Of a stretch of 64,000 nucleotides of DNA, positions 9,101-17,482 are shown piece by piece. The translations under genes were made by a program, and so were the position numbers. The stretch is from a virus, in the IMG/VR virus record IMGVR_UViG_3300027736_000020, positions 120,089 to 184,088 of that record; one strand, written 5' to 3'. How positions within the stretch are numbered: the first letter of the stretch is position 1; each line of letters starts with the position of its first letter. The notes under the pieces are model-generated. The model was not told the origin of the DNA and searched no databases. It was given only the letters and a program-made list of their open reading frames with translations.

Positions 9101-11937
9101 CAGGAACAGGGCGTGCAAGAGGATTGGGCGAAGGAAGACGCTTGAGTTCTCCAGAAATTGCTCAATTTGAAGCAGAAAACAATTGGCCAAGAAACATTCG
9201 TGCTCCTATTTATGGAGCAACCCAACAAGGAAGCTTGTTAAGCCAATTTGATTTTACTCCCAGACGTTGGGGAGAAATACCAAAAAGCAAAAGAAAAGAT
9301 CAGGACTATTTGCGTGCAGTTTATGAAAGTATGGATGACAAAGAAAAAGCAGCAGTACGCCCGGCGACAATACTTTCCACTGGTGGATCTTGGACAGCAT
9401 GGAAACCCGGAAACGCACGAACTGTAGGCGGAAAAGTTCGCATGGAAACTACTGCAGATGCGTCCAGAAGAGGTCAATTGATTGCCAAAAATGATTTTCT
9501 TGACATAGAACGTCCATTGATAACGACAATTAATGGCGTTGCTGTAACGTTGACTGGTCGAGATGCGCGTATTCAAAGACAATATGATTTTGTTCAAGAT
9601 CCAAAACTGAATTCTCCACAAGAAAATAAATCTGCCATTGAAGCATTTGTCCGAGAAAAACTTGGCCTTAAAGAAACAGAGGCTATTCCTGATTTGAGTC
9701 CAGATCAAGAATTGAAACTCATGGTTTATGAAGCATCTCTGAAAAAAGACAAGCTTCCTGAAGCCGTATGGGAGGAAATAAAAACGCATATTGATGCAAA
9801 TGCATCACGTTTCAGCGAATGGAAAACAGCTGCGCGAATTCCTTATGAAGGCGATTACTCGATAGATCCACGTGACAGCAGAGGGGTTCGTCAACAATAT
9901 GACGATCAAGGCAATATTGTCACCGATTTTTCGTTAAGTCGCATTAATGAAGATCCATCAGCATTTCCAAACACTTCTGTACCACAATCATCAGCTCAAC
10001 GTTCTTGGGATTCACTAGAGGATTATGAAAAACAAGCATTTAATGGTTATTCCATAATTACGGTGAATGGACAAACTTTTAAAAGAGACAGGCGCGGCAA
10101 AGCTCAAGGACAACCACTTTCAGAAGCAGAAATAACACAATTAAAAGAAGAGTATGCAAAAGACATAGAACAAAACATGGAAGATGCTTCAGCAGAAGCT
10201 GTTGGACAATTTGGATCTTCCACCAAAACCAATATTGGCGCAAATCAAGGAGAAATTAAAGCAATAAGTAAGCAGGATAGAGAACAATATGGAGGTAACG
10301 GAGAAAGAATTTATCAAATGATAAATAATCTTGTCCGCAATAATCCAGTCGCATCAGTAGCAAAAATATATTCATCGGTAAGAACTGACAAAAAACGTGA
10401 AATTCTTGATGCTCAAAATACTGCTGCACAAGCACTTAATATTGATATCGGCATAACACCTCAGTCAATAAAGACAGGGTACATGACATTTTCTCCTAGC
10501 GGATATCCAAATGGCAGGGATTCATTTTCATCCGGCGATGTTGATTTTTTGAAAAAATACAGTGATTTGCCTCATGATCAATATCTCAAGGACAAAATAG
10601 GAAAACTCATTGATTTTTGGGAAAGTAAAATTTCAGACAAAGCAAATTATCCCAGTACAGGTAGGAAAAGTCCGCTTGATGAGAGTCATCTGAACACTAG
10701 CGATATTGGCACTATTGGAAAACTAAAACAAGACATTATTGATGAATTAAAATCATTAACGTCAAAAAATAATGCTGGCAGTGATATTGCCGAATTGCGA
10801 GAAAGCATAAAAACAGTATTTGGAAATAATGATGATGATTTTCTCGAAAAATCTACGTTTGAATACGCAAGAAAAATGGCATTTCAGCGTCTTCATGCAA
10901 AATCAATTATAAATATTCAAAATCAGGTTTCAAATATTTTTGCAAAGGATCAAATAGATTCTCCAATTTCAGATTCAAAAATTATTGCTTCCAAAATAGG
11001 AACAGGAATATTGGCACTTACAGACAATCCTGCTGACAGAGCAGGAGTCAATGAATATCTTACTCTTGTTGCAATGAAAAAACTTCAAAATCCAAATACA
11101 GATTTTAATTCATTGCCAACACCTTTGCCTGCTGCTGATCCTGCACAACTTGATGCAAAAACCATACAAACAGATTCTTTGGATAGGAACAACACAGACA
11201 TTGCAAAGATGTTTTCAACATATTTGCAGCCAAAAGCGCTTCCATATTTGAAAACAATCATGACACTTGTAAATTCAAAAATAAATCAGGACAATTACGG
11301 ATCAACAACACTCATGCCTGAGAATTTTACTGCAACAAATGAGCCGCAAAAATTACTTGAGATGCTTTATCAATCCAATGAAACAAATGTTTTGCAGCTT
11401 GAAACTGTACTTCGTGACATTGCAAATGAGTTAAGAACGTCTGGAGGAAAAGGAACGATCAAGAGAGCAAATATTGCCGGTAATCCTGCGTCAAGGACGC
11501 AATCCGAAAAACCATATTTAATTCCATTGATGCCCGGTTTGAGTCATTTAAAGACTGCAGATTTTATTGATCCAGATACAAATGCTCTGATAATTCCACT
11601 TATTCATGAGCATTTTAAAAATGAAATAAGCATTTCTGATCCCGAACAACGAATCAAGGGAACACCGCCCTTATGGAGCGATGGTGCGGGACAGGTAACA
11701 GGAAACGGGTGGACAGCAAGAGAAAAACCTGCATCAACGACCATGCGAGATTGGGCGAGTGATTACAACAAAGTATTGCAAACTTTTGTTGATTCTCTTG
11801 TAAGAACAGATAAACCAGTTCAAATTCCAGAGTGGCTTGCCCAAACTCCGCAACATGTGGCAGATATCATTTCCAGAATAAATGTTGCTCCTGCTGTTCA
11901 GCAAACTCAATCGCTTTTGGGAGAAGAGGATGATTAA
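6130..11937 (+). CDS. Giant 1935-aa hypothetical protein
   Basis: The largest gene here. Residues 1-235 are Pro/Ser/Lys-rich and disordered, with short repeats (PKTEV units near 115-137, VREPV and SGKPA units near 202-230). The rest is long, hydrophilic, mixed alpha/beta sequence without transmembrane segments. A few aromatic stretches (LSWLFTNIFPIPL near residue 935, PRRWGEIPKSKRKD near 1045) hint at folded domains, but I recognise no enzyme motif. Proteins of this size in jumbo phages are often virion-internal or tail proteins, or multidomain ejected proteins. The gene ends tail-to-tail with the next (4-base overlap), and no terminator hairpin separates them. Confidence 0.8.
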   Translation: MDTRLSKARTTRKPAPANGKKDSTNKADKSNDKVTTQPSFIPPITSSGENTGTTRGPNNDPVNNAIRAGQSSFSNGSSVFAGGIPLGDILSLPGIFLADTVRRMVVGNRSKNPKEVEVPKTEVVGPEAPKTEVPKVREAEAVARPRGPTGISEQPVGKPPANLSRYEGTYARELNELDSTVNRGYVVNPETGALTPRGLAPVREPVREPVKPSSKPAAASKPSGKPANSASAKMEGFSGAGGKAISALMAYDMVNAITDISWNTIQDALNNKTPGDRLNWERNNIAANAIDLATGFARDTMENGDLTPGRESRYRQARIDLAQKQKPVMDEISNLADIYEKRERDLSSPTYRQALALGGYLKIDKDGKPIPLESYVNSENNKNPMDQHSRQQDLAETPGNHFIGPVPSPSEINQMIRDGKITGNTKAPVRLVPTEDDPNFPGFWDNILAGDVPKALNAAMAPWSRVGNELGKPEVTNEGKIVPTNRSGSTLAIVPRDVEDKNSFRGLIPFMNNITAKRDKRIKQNTYYDGMNLGGDAVKEMLPGGPQAISPVEANTLNYIERLKRKNKIVPNLPAREGIDDSYDYPDDLNPNEGLSSDLTRSISSNAMANSLLKSYSKKKILKKALVSSQYKKPSTNEEPITTIKDPPKYKAQPVTEQSPAGTPMPDYIIPKGKGKAYKDIVSGGIEPYPRETIASATTPRTLEEIQSDPVRITVTRGPDVGAQKLPPSSLPSVQQLADSLFIGSGAAPKATIGKFPKSHFDYTPGGKKTIWNPQQLTTHPDAFNGKENMATDMEALTGTAYPIAIDSQGSPLLGDHLGHSADAPAVIPHGFFSKTADGQLERLPDQASWYELPKSTLLYKKGAGKQEVLDPQSGDPVTHLRYLGAVTRKETRARTGADFAEFPGAVIDDANFRVPVTGIQTKHVEGSLSWLFTNIFPIPLSGARPIWVEQSIDDIIATHIRKFGIDKAPDLSIEDIEKQTLKTPVDSFRAGTGRARGLGEGRRLSSPEIAQFEAENNWPRNIRAPIYGATQQGSLLSQFDFTPRRWGEIPKSKRKDQDYLRAVYESMDDKEKAAVRPATILSTGGSWTAWKPGNARTVGGKVRMETTADASRRGQLIAKNDFLDIERPLITTINGVAVTLTGRDARIQRQYDFVQDPKLNSPQENKSAIEAFVREKLGLKETEAIPDLSPDQELKLMVYEASLKKDKLPEAVWEEIKTHIDANASRFSEWKTAARIPYEGDYSIDPRDSRGVRQQYDDQGNIVTDFSLSRINEDPSAFPNTSVPQSSAQRSWDSLEDYEKQAFNGYSIITVNGQTFKRDRRGKAQGQPLSEAEITQLKEEYAKDIEQNMEDASAEAVGQFGSSTKTNIGANQGEIKAISKQDREQYGGNGERIYQMINNLVRNNPVASVAKIYSSVRTDKKREILDAQNTAAQALNIDIGITPQSIKTGYMTFSPSGYPNGRDSFSSGDVDFLKKYSDLPHDQYLKDKIGKLIDFWESKISDKANYPSTGRKSPLDESHLNTSDIGTIGKLKQDIIDELKSLTSKNNAGSDIAELRESIKTVFGNNDDDFLEKSTFEYARKMAFQRLHAKSIINIQNQVSNIFAKDQIDSPISDSKIIASKIGTGILALTDNPADRAGVNEYLTLVAMKKLQNPNTDFNSLPTPLPAADPAQLDAKTIQTDSLDRNNTDIAKMFSTYLQPKALPYLKTIMTLVNSKINQDNYGSTTLMPENFTATNEPQKLLEMLYQSNETNVLQLETVLRDIANELRTSGGKGTIKRANIAGNPASRTQSEKPYLIPLMPGLSHLKTADFIDPDTNALIIPLIHEHFKNEISISDPEQRIKGTPPLWSDGAGQVTGNGWTAREKPASTTMRDWASDYNKVLQTFVDSLVRTDKPVQIPEWLAQTPQHVADIISRINVAPAVQQTQSLLGEEDD

Positions 11938-12839
11938 TTTTCGTAAACAAAAAAAGAACGCTGCTGAAAATTCAATTTTTCAGTAGCCCTCCATTTTTTC
12001 CCGTCAATACTTTCTGCTTCTTTTCTTCGAGATAAAGAAGAAAGCATTCCCATTATTCTGTGTGAAGTTATTGCACACGATTCGTCTTTTGAATCTTCGT
12101 GAAATGTTTTTCCTATTGTCTCAATAATGTCTTCACTTGTTAAACCATCTTCGCCTGCAGCAACGAGAAGGTTGGTCAACATAAATCGAGTTGCTGATCG
12201 AACATTGTTTAGATTTTTTCTTTTTTCCTTGTTTGCTTTCTTGCTAACAGTATTCTTATTTATGTCGAGTAATACTTCTATCGACATTGGAATATCCGGA
12301 ATGTTGTCTTTGCTAATTCCATTATCGATGCATTTTTGATAAAGAATTTTTATGTCTGCATACATTGAAAGCAATGAAAATTTCAATACTTGAAATTCTT
12401 CAACATATTCTTTAAATAACGAATATTCCCGCAGAAGATTTTCTGCATATTTTTGTTGCTCATTGTCAACAATCACCTTTGATGGAATAGCCATGGAATG
12501 ATACTTAATAATTTTTTTCATGTGATCTTGTAATTCTTCCATTTTTTCGGCTTTTGCTTTTTCTCGCAACAGTTTTTCTTTTTCTATCTTTTCTGTGTCT
12601 TCTTCTGGGACAAGATACAAATGTGTCCAGTTTACTGTCCAACGAACACGTTTCATCCATTTTTTTTCAAGAGATATTAACACATGCTTGTTATACACTC
12701 TTAATACTCTTCCAAATAGATTGTTATTACCAGAAACCCATACAATTCTTTTTCCAATAAGATTTTCTGAATCTGGATTCATGTCTTCTTTTAACGGACT
12801 ATATAACTTGGCAGGTATTTTTTTTAATTCAGTCAACAT
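11934..12839 (-). CDS. Hypothetical protein with possible winged-helix C-terminus
   Basis: 301 aa. Residues 27-75 (IGKRIVWVSGNNNLFGRVLRVYNKHVLISLE) look like an SH3/KOW-type beta barrel. Residues 80-110 are a charged coiled coil. Residues about 215-285 (TRFMLTNLLVAAGEDGLTSEDI, HRIMGMLSSLSRRKEAESI, then GKKWRA) resemble a winged helix. The layout suggests nucleic-acid binding. It is transcribed leftward, converging on the 1935-aa gene, and probably follows the Zn-ribbon gene 12846-13046 in an operon. Confidence 0.75.
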   Translation of the reverse strand: MLTELKKIPAKLYSPLKEDMNPDSENLIGKRIVWVSGNNNLFGRVLRVYNKHVLISLEKKWMKRVRWTVNWTHLYLVPEEDTEKIEKEKLLREKAKAEKMEELQDHMKKIIKYHSMAIPSKVIVDNEQQKYAENLLREYSLFKEYVEEFQVLKFSLLSMYADIKILYQKCIDNGISKDNIPDIPMSIEVLLDINKNTVSKKANKEKRKNLNNVRSATRFMLTNLLVAAGEDGLTSEDIIETIGKTFHEDSKDESCAITSHRIMGMLSSLSRRKEAESIDGKKWRATEKLNFQQRSFFVYEN

Positions 12840-12845
12840 TTTTTG

Positions 12846-13046
12846 TTATTTTTCCAGTTTTTCCAAACCAAATCGATCAAGATTCATGGTTTTGTTAATC
12901 GGTAATTCTTTTTGTTCCGGAACATTAATGTTTTTTGTATCACAGACTGGACACAGTTCTATTTCCATCATTTCGAGATCTTTTGTATTTCTCACTTTTG
13001 CTTTAACAAGAAGTGATCCGCAGGTACATCTTCCAAGTTGAGACAT
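12846..13046 (-). CDS. 66-aa zinc-ribbon-like protein
   Basis: CTC near residues 8-10 and CPVC near 32-35 give a CxC/CxxC ribbon. A GGAG ribbon-binding site lies a few bases before the ATG. It is divergent from nrdJ; the roughly 130-base gap holds the nrdJ promoter and an AT-rich leader. Role unknown. Confidence 0.75.
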   Translation of the reverse strand: MSQLGRCTCGSLLVKAKVRNTKDLEMMEIELCPVCDTKNINVPEQKELPINKTMNLDRFGLEKLEK

Positions 13047-13173
13047 AATTTTCTCCTTTTTTTGTTTCGAGACAATAATACATTTTATTTTAAAAAATCA
13101 CAACATGAACGAAAAAATTGCAACGTTTCTTCGAAAACTGTGAAAAATCAAGGCCGCTTTTTGATTAATCCTG

Positions 13174-13182
13174 TGGTATGAT
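13174..13182 (+). promoter_or_regulatory. Extended -10 promoter of nrdJ (TGG-TATGAT)
   Basis: TGG-TATGAT, with a predicted start near 13189. This leaves a leader of about 70 bases holding a strong hairpin. An upstream ATG in the nrdJ frame at 13178 lies inside the -10 box, so it cannot be the translation start of this transcript. Confidence 0.55.
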
Positions 13183-13206
13183 CTTATCCATCACACAAAA
13201 AAGAGG

Positions 13207-13235
13207 CGCTCCCCATTGGCTCAAAGTGGGGAGCG
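13207..13235 (+). promoter_or_regulatory. Leader hairpin of nrdJ
   Basis: Arms CGCTCCCCA and TGGGGAGCG (9 bp) enclose an 11-base loop. The loop with the adjoining stem bases contains CCATTGGCT (13213-13221), which recurs at the start codon (13256-13264). The hairpin lies 12 bases before the AGGAGG. It could be an attenuator or a protein-binding site. It does not resemble the large conserved cobalamin riboswitch fold. Confidence 0.6.
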
Positions 13236-13258
13236 TATCTTTTATCAGGAGGAAACCA

Positions 13259-15733
13259 TTGGCTGCATATAGTATACTCGAAAAAAAATTTGACTTGGAA
13301 GAAATATTTTCGTTTTTTGAATGGGAAACCTGTACAGTAACAACGGGTTCAGGAAAGATTATATCTGGTTTAGAATTTCCCGTATTTTGGAGTGATAACG
13401 CAAGGATTCAGGTAGCAGAGAAGTATTTTCGGAGAGCGGATGTTCCCCTTTTTCCCAAAGGGATTTATGATATCCATATGGCTGAGAAAATTGGTTTAAA
13501 CTGGAAAAATCTACCAACCGGTGGAGAAAAATCCTTAAAACATGTTGTAAACCGTATGTGTGGTGCAATAACTCATTGGGGAAATGAATACGGATATTTC
13601 AATGATATTCATCAATCGGATGAATTCCGAAAGAAATTCATGATCATGATGATTAATCAGGAAGCAGCATTGAATTCTCCACAATGGTTCAATACGGGAA
13701 TTCATTGGGCATATGGAATTGATAGTAATCCAAAAGGACAATATTACTATGATTTCAAACTCAACAGGGCTGTTGAGTCAGTAAACGGATTTGAACACCC
13801 TCAAGCCCATGCGTGTTTTATCCTTGGGGTCAAGGATGATCTTTTCGGTCCCAATGGAATTTTTGATACGGCACGGAGAGAAGCACAGATTTTCTATTTT
13901 GGATCTGGAGCTGGCAGTAATTATGCTGCGCTACGTGGCAAGGGAGAGCCAGTCTCCGGTGGTGGTGTCTCAAGCGGCATGATGTCCTTCCTCGACATTT
14001 ACGATGCTGGTGGCGGAGCAATCAAGTCGGGTGGCAAGACCAGACGCGCGGCAAAGATGGACATTTGCAGTGACAGTCATCCTGAAATCCGAGAATTTAT
14101 TGAGTGGAAAATGCGACAGGAAAAGATGGTTCGATTGTTGATTGAATCCGGAATGAGTGGCGGGTTTGAAGATGAAGCTTATCGTACTGTTCGCGGAATG
14201 AACTCAAACAACACTGTTGCGTTTACTCATAAGTTTTTTGATGCCTTGAAGAATGACAAGGATTGGGAACTACGATGGGTTACAGACCCATCTCATGTTT
14301 CTGATCGTTTCCCTGCTCGTGAACTGTGGGAAAAAGCCGTGTATTGCACTTGGTTCAGTGCAGATCCCGGCATACATGCTACTGATACTATTAATGAATG
14401 GAATACTTGCATTGGTGATGAGAGAATTGTATCAAGTAATCCATGCAGTGAGTATCTTTGGTTTAATGAAACTGCATGTAATCTTGCTTCAATAAATCTT
14501 GTAAAGTTTTATGATTCAAATACAAATGTATTTGATGTTGAGAGTTTTTGTAAAGCAATTGATGTCTGGCAAACTGCCCTTGACATTACCGTTTCCATGG
14601 CTCAGTATCCGGCAAGTGATATCTGTGAGAAAAGCATGCAGTACCGAACCACTGGATTGGGGTACACAAATCTTGGTGGTTTGCTGATGTTGATGGGATA
14701 TGGTTATGCGTCTGCAGAAGGACAACAGGTTGCCGGAGCAATCACCGCCATCCTTGGTGGCAGGTCTTATGTGCAGTCTTCAGTTCTTGCGTCAAATCTA
14801 TCTGCATATCCGGCGTATGAGCGCAACGCTGAGCATCATTTACGTGTTATCCGCAATCATCGTCGTGCGGCATATGGCTTGAACACTGAATACGAGGGAG
14901 TAACGAAGGCTCCTCGTGGAATCGACTCTGAGACATTTCCTGCGGTGCATTCCTATCTTCTGGAGTCAGCGCGGAAGCAATGGGACAATGCTCTCACACT
15001 TGGCAAGATGCATGGATTCCGCAACGCGCAGACAACGGTGTTGGCACCCACAGGAACGATCAGTTTCGCAATGGATGCCGACACTTTTGGAATCGAGCCT
15101 GATTACGCGTTGATCAAGTACAAGGCACTTGCTGGTGGTGGTTACGCAGTCATTACCAATCGATTGGTTGATCCTGCCCTCAAGAACATCGGTTATGCCG
15201 ATAAGGAGCGTGAAGCAATTCTCAAGCACATTGAGAAGACAGGATCAGTCGAAGGTGCTCCGTACTTGCGCATGGATCACTATAATGTGTTTGACACTGC
15301 TGTTGCTGCGGCAGGAAGCACCCGTTCGCTTTCTGCGTCGTCGCACATCGAGATGATGGCTGCGTGTCAGCCATTCCTTTCGGGAGCCATTTCCAAGACG
15401 GTCAATCTTCCTGAATCGGCTACTGAGAAAGATATTTCTGACGCATACCTTTACGGATATGAGTTGGGATTGAAGGCCATTGCAGTGTTCCGGGCAAACA
15501 GCAAAGCTGCTTCCGTGATGTTCACGAGAGCAGAAGACATGGCAAAGCGTGAAACTATTGACTTGGGATCAAAGCATTTTGATGTTGAGAAGATTTTTCA
15601 TCGCCAGTTTGTTTATGAAATGCCACAGGAAGTTGAAATTCATGTTGCAAAATCATACGATGAAGAAATAAATACTGAACTTGCTGTGGAAATGCCAGCA
15701 TACGGTTGCAAAGACGGCGTCTGCAGCATCTAG
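13259..15733 (+). CDS. nrdJ: Adenosylcobalamin-dependent (class II) ribonucleotide reductase
   Basis: Reduces ribonucleotides to deoxyribonucleotides for phage DNA synthesis, using a B12-generated thiyl radical. I place the start at TTG 13259, because AGGAGG (13247-13252) sits six bases upstream and the longer in-frame ATG lies in the promoter; that gives 824 aa. The motif NPCSE (Cys about 396) holds the radical cysteine, and HACFILG (Cys about 186) with ETACNLASINL (Cys about 407) hold the partner cysteines. LAPTGTISFAMDADTFGIEPDYAL-type sequence (in pieces near residue 620) is typical of NrdJ. The C-terminal CKDGVC (about 817-822) fits the shuttle cysteine pair. No small subunit is encoded nearby, as expected for class II. 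Confidence 0.95.
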   Translation: MAAYSILEKKFDLEEIFSFFEWETCTVTTGSGKIISGLEFPVFWSDNARIQVAEKYFRRADVPLFPKGIYDIHMAEKIGLNWKNLPTGGEKSLKHVVNRMCGAITHWGNEYGYFNDIHQSDEFRKKFMIMMINQEAALNSPQWFNTGIHWAYGIDSNPKGQYYYDFKLNRAVESVNGFEHPQAHACFILGVKDDLFGPNGIFDTARREAQIFYFGSGAGSNYAALRGKGEPVSGGGVSSGMMSFLDIYDAGGGAIKSGGKTRRAAKMDICSDSHPEIREFIEWKMRQEKMVRLLIESGMSGGFEDEAYRTVRGMNSNNTVAFTHKFFDALKNDKDWELRWVTDPSHVSDRFPARELWEKAVYCTWFSADPGIHATDTINEWNTCIGDERIVSSNPCSEYLWFNETACNLASINLVKFYDSNTNVFDVESFCKAIDVWQTALDITVSMAQYPASDICEKSMQYRTTGLGYTNLGGLLMLMGYGYASAEGQQVAGAITAILGGRSYVQSSVLASNLSAYPAYERNAEHHLRVIRNHRRAAYGLNTEYEGVTKAPRGIDSETFPAVHSYLLESARKQWDNALTLGKMHGFRNAQTTVLAPTGTISFAMDADTFGIEPDYALIKYKALAGGGYAVITNRLVDPALKNIGYADKEREAILKHIEKTGSVEGAPYLRMDHYNVFDTAVAAAGSTRSLSASSHIEMMAACQPFLSGAISKTVNLPESATEKDISDAYLYGYELGLKAIAVFRANSKAASVMFTRAEDMAKRETIDLGSKHFDVEKIFHRQFVYEMPQEVEIHVAKSYDEEINTELAVEMPAYGCKDGVCSI

Positions 15734-15742
15734 GAGAAAAAA

Positions 15743-16369
15743 ATGACAGAGATGATGGTATATGCACAAGTAGGTCCAGTCATTGAATCCACCGCGTGGG
15801 TATCTCAACCTGTCATTGGTGCGACAACAAAATTTTCAATCAAGGTTTCCAGAGATCAAACGCCAATAAACAATGCTGTTGTCACGTTGCAAGTTCGTGA
15901 CATTGACGAGAGGATTGTCTATCCATTGAGCAGCACCACGGTAATTCCTACCGCCGTGGTGCACTCTGCCACTTCATTTGCGGTGACTCATTCGACCGCT
16001 ACACCGTTGTCTGTCGGATCGTTGGTGACATTCAGCGGATTCAATCCTTCGGGATGGGATGGAACGTACACGGTCGCAGCATCTCCTGCACCTACATCCA
16101 CAAGCTTTACCGTTTCAATTACCCGCACTAATCCCGGTGCAATGGTGTTGCTTGGCGTATTGACGATTGGAGCGGGAACAGTAACAGTAGCGAGGGATAC
16201 ACGGTATCCCGGTCTGTACATGGTCACTCCTTCAGTTACCACTATATTTACTACAGCGGATGGTCTTTACAGGATTTACTGGAATATCTCGGTTCCTTCG
16301 GATAGCATCTATCCCGCGTCTGTGCTACCATTGACGCAGTTAGCTATTGCGAAGGAACCCGGACCATGA
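15743..16369 (+). CDS. Beta-sandwich protein, probable virion surface or tail component
   Basis: 208 aa, AGGAG seven bases before the ATG. Almost entirely Ser/Thr/Val/Pro-rich beta strands. Residues 60-130 (SVGSLVTFSGFNPSGWDGTY, TVAASPAP, STSFTVSI) look like Ig-like or tail-protein beta repeats in which a value passes through a 'GF-P-GWDGTYTV' turn. No signal peptide. Coupled by ATGA to the next gene. Its place directly behind nrdJ is unusual for a structural gene. Confidence 0.7.
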   Translation: MTEMMVYAQVGPVIESTAWVSQPVIGATTKFSIKVSRDQTPINNAVVTLQVRDIDERIVYPLSSTTVIPTAVVHSATSFAVTHSTATPLSVGSLVTFSGFNPSGWDGTYTVAASPAPTSTSFTVSITRTNPGAMVLLGVLTIGAGTVTVARDTRYPGLYMVTPSVTTIFTTADGLYRIYWNISVPSDSIYPASVLPLTQLAIAKEPGP

Positions 16370-16737
16370 TCGTAACGTTCACCAATCCCGTAAACATGGA
16401 AGCTTCATACGTGGTTGTCAAGAAGGTCAAGCAGGTAAGCTGGGACATGCTCAAGAGCAGCACCTCCCAGTCTTTTCCATGGAAAATCGAGGAAGAGTAC
16501 GAGTCCTCTTTCCTTGCCAAGAAGTTCTATGTTTTCCGTGCAAAAGACATCAAGACCAACAAGCCTCTTTGGCTCTCGCTTGGCTACAATCTTCTCGATG
16601 CGCCATACTGGATTGCCACAGGGCAAAATCAGCACGAGGTATTCCAGAATATGACTTCCATCATCTACGATACGATTACTCATTTCCGTCAATCCTCTTC
16701 GTCACTCGAAGAGTATGATGAGATTCTCCAGAATTGA
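16366..16737 (+). CDS. Hypothetical 123-aa protein
   Basis: 123 aa; the start overlaps the previous stop (ATGA). Mixed alpha/beta sequence with many aromatics (SFPWKIEEEYESSFLAKKFY, NLLDAPYWIATGQNQHEVF). No recognised motif. Probably works with the beta-sandwich protein upstream. The tRNA cluster begins nine bases after its stop. Confidence 0.75.
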   Translation: MIVTFTNPVNMEASYVVVKKVKQVSWDMLKSSTSQSFPWKIEEEYESSFLAKKFYVFRAKDIKTNKPLWLSLGYNLLDAPYWIATGQNQHEVFQNMTSIIYDTITHFRQSSSSLEEYDEILQN

Positions 16738-16745
16738 TCATTCTG

Positions 16746-16818
16746 GCAAGGGTAGCTCAGTTGGTAGAGCTTCTGCCTTCCAAGCAGATTGTCGCGGGTT
16801 CGAGCCCCGTCCCTTGCT
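16746..16818 (+). tRNA. tRNA-Gly(TCC)
   Basis: Acceptor GCAAGGG pairs with CCCTTGC. D-arm GCTC/GAGC, anticodon loop CTTCCAA on a TCTGC/GCAGA stem, T-arm with GGTTCGAGCC. CCA is encoded at 16819-16821. Reads GGA/GGG. Confidence 0.95.
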
Positions 16819-16822
16819 CCAT

Positions 16823-16896
16823 GGCCTCGTAGCTCAGTGGACTAGAGCTCTCGCCTTCTAAGCGAGTGGTCGCAAGTTCGAATCTTGCCGGGGTCA
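16823..16896 (+). tRNA. tRNA-Arg(TCT)
   Basis: Acceptor GGCCTCG pairs with CGGGGTC through two wobble pairs. Anticodon loop CTTCTAA on CTCGC/GCGAG. Encoded CCA at 16897-16899. Reads AGA/AGG, codons common in the AT-rich half of the window. Confidence 0.95.
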
Positions 16897-16927
16897 CCAT
16901 TTTGGAAACGTCAAAGGAGGACAAAGA

Positions 16928-17005
16928 ATGCTGACTGGCGGATTTATGGTATTGTTATGTTTGTCGGTTTTTTTCCTTTGGTGGCTCGCCGCCGGGAAAA
17001 AATAA
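16928..17005 (+). CDS. 25-aa membrane micropeptide
   Basis: Starts ATG after AGGAGG with good spacing, between two tRNA genes. Reads MLTGGFMVLLCLSV..., one hydrophobic helix followed by AAGKK. Single-span peptides of this kind in phages can act as holin-like, superinfection or membrane-stress factors, but nothing identifies its role. Confidence 0.6.
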   Translation: MLTGGFMVLLCLSVFFLWWLAAGKK

Positions 17006-17009
17006 GTAG

Positions 17010-17081
17010 TCCCTGATAGCTCAACGGTGGAGCGCTCGGCTGTTAACCGATAGGTTCGAGGTTCGAATCCTCGTCAGGGAG
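17010..17081 (+). tRNA. tRNA-Asn(GTT)
   Basis: Acceptor TCCCTGA pairs with TCAGGGA. Anticodon loop CTGTTAA; the outermost anticodon-stem pair is mismatched. T-arm GAGGTTCGAATCCTC. No CCA is encoded, so it needs host CCA addition. Confidence 0.92.
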
Positions 17082-17093
17082 CTAGGAGGAATC

Positions 17094-17180
17094 ATGTTGT
17101 TTTTCTTGTTGTTTTATGTTCTTCTGATGTACATATTGTTGACAGCTTGGCTTTTCAGGTCTGCAAGAGGAAAATATTGA
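17094..17180 (+). CDS. 28-aa membrane micropeptide
   Basis: ATG follows TAGGAGGAATC, a near-ideal ribosome-binding site directly behind tRNA-Asn. Reads MLFFLLFYVLLMYILLTAW then a basic tail: one membrane helix with the positive side at the C-terminus. Its TGA overlaps the TTG start of the next gene (TTGA), so the two are coupled. Confidence 0.6.
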   Translation: MLFFLLFYVLLMYILLTAWLFRSARGKY

Positions 17181-17482
17181 AAATCTACGTTGCAAAATTC
17201 TGGGCGCAAAAACACAATGATCGTCGTTGGACTGACTGCGGATATCATTACTCGTTGACGCCTTGGTCGTATGACACAAACATTGATGAGATGCAAGAAG
17301 GGTGGATGATTGAACCCTTCCATTCGATTGATGTAGAGGAGAATGAAGTTGGAAACTATCACATCGAAGAAAGTAATGTTTCCGGAGAAGAAACCATCAT
17401 CAAGTCCGGTCGAGATCTCATTCTCCGGCTTGAGCAGCGACGTATTCAATCACATTATTCAGAACAGGTACGAAATTTTTGA
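17177..17482 (+). CDS. Hypothetical 101-aa protein, TTG start
   Basis: Start chosen at TTG 17177 because GAGG lies six bases upstream and the TTG overlaps the TGA of the membrane peptide before it. Reads (M)KIYVAKFWAQKHNDRRWTD..., with a basic aromatic N-terminus and an acidic middle. Its last 140 bases overlap another open frame (17343-17618), so one of the two ends may be miscalled, or a frameshift links them. Confidence 0.5.
   Translation: MKIYVAKFWAQKHNDRRWTDCGYHYSLTPWSYDTNIDEMQEGWMIEPFHSIDVEENEVGNYHIEESNVSGEETIIKSGRDLILRLEQRRIQSHYSEQVRNF

Noticed and set aside
13047-13258. Cobalamin riboswitch before the B12-dependent nrdJ
   Set aside because: The leader is about 70 bases with one hairpin, too short, and no B12-box sequence is visible.
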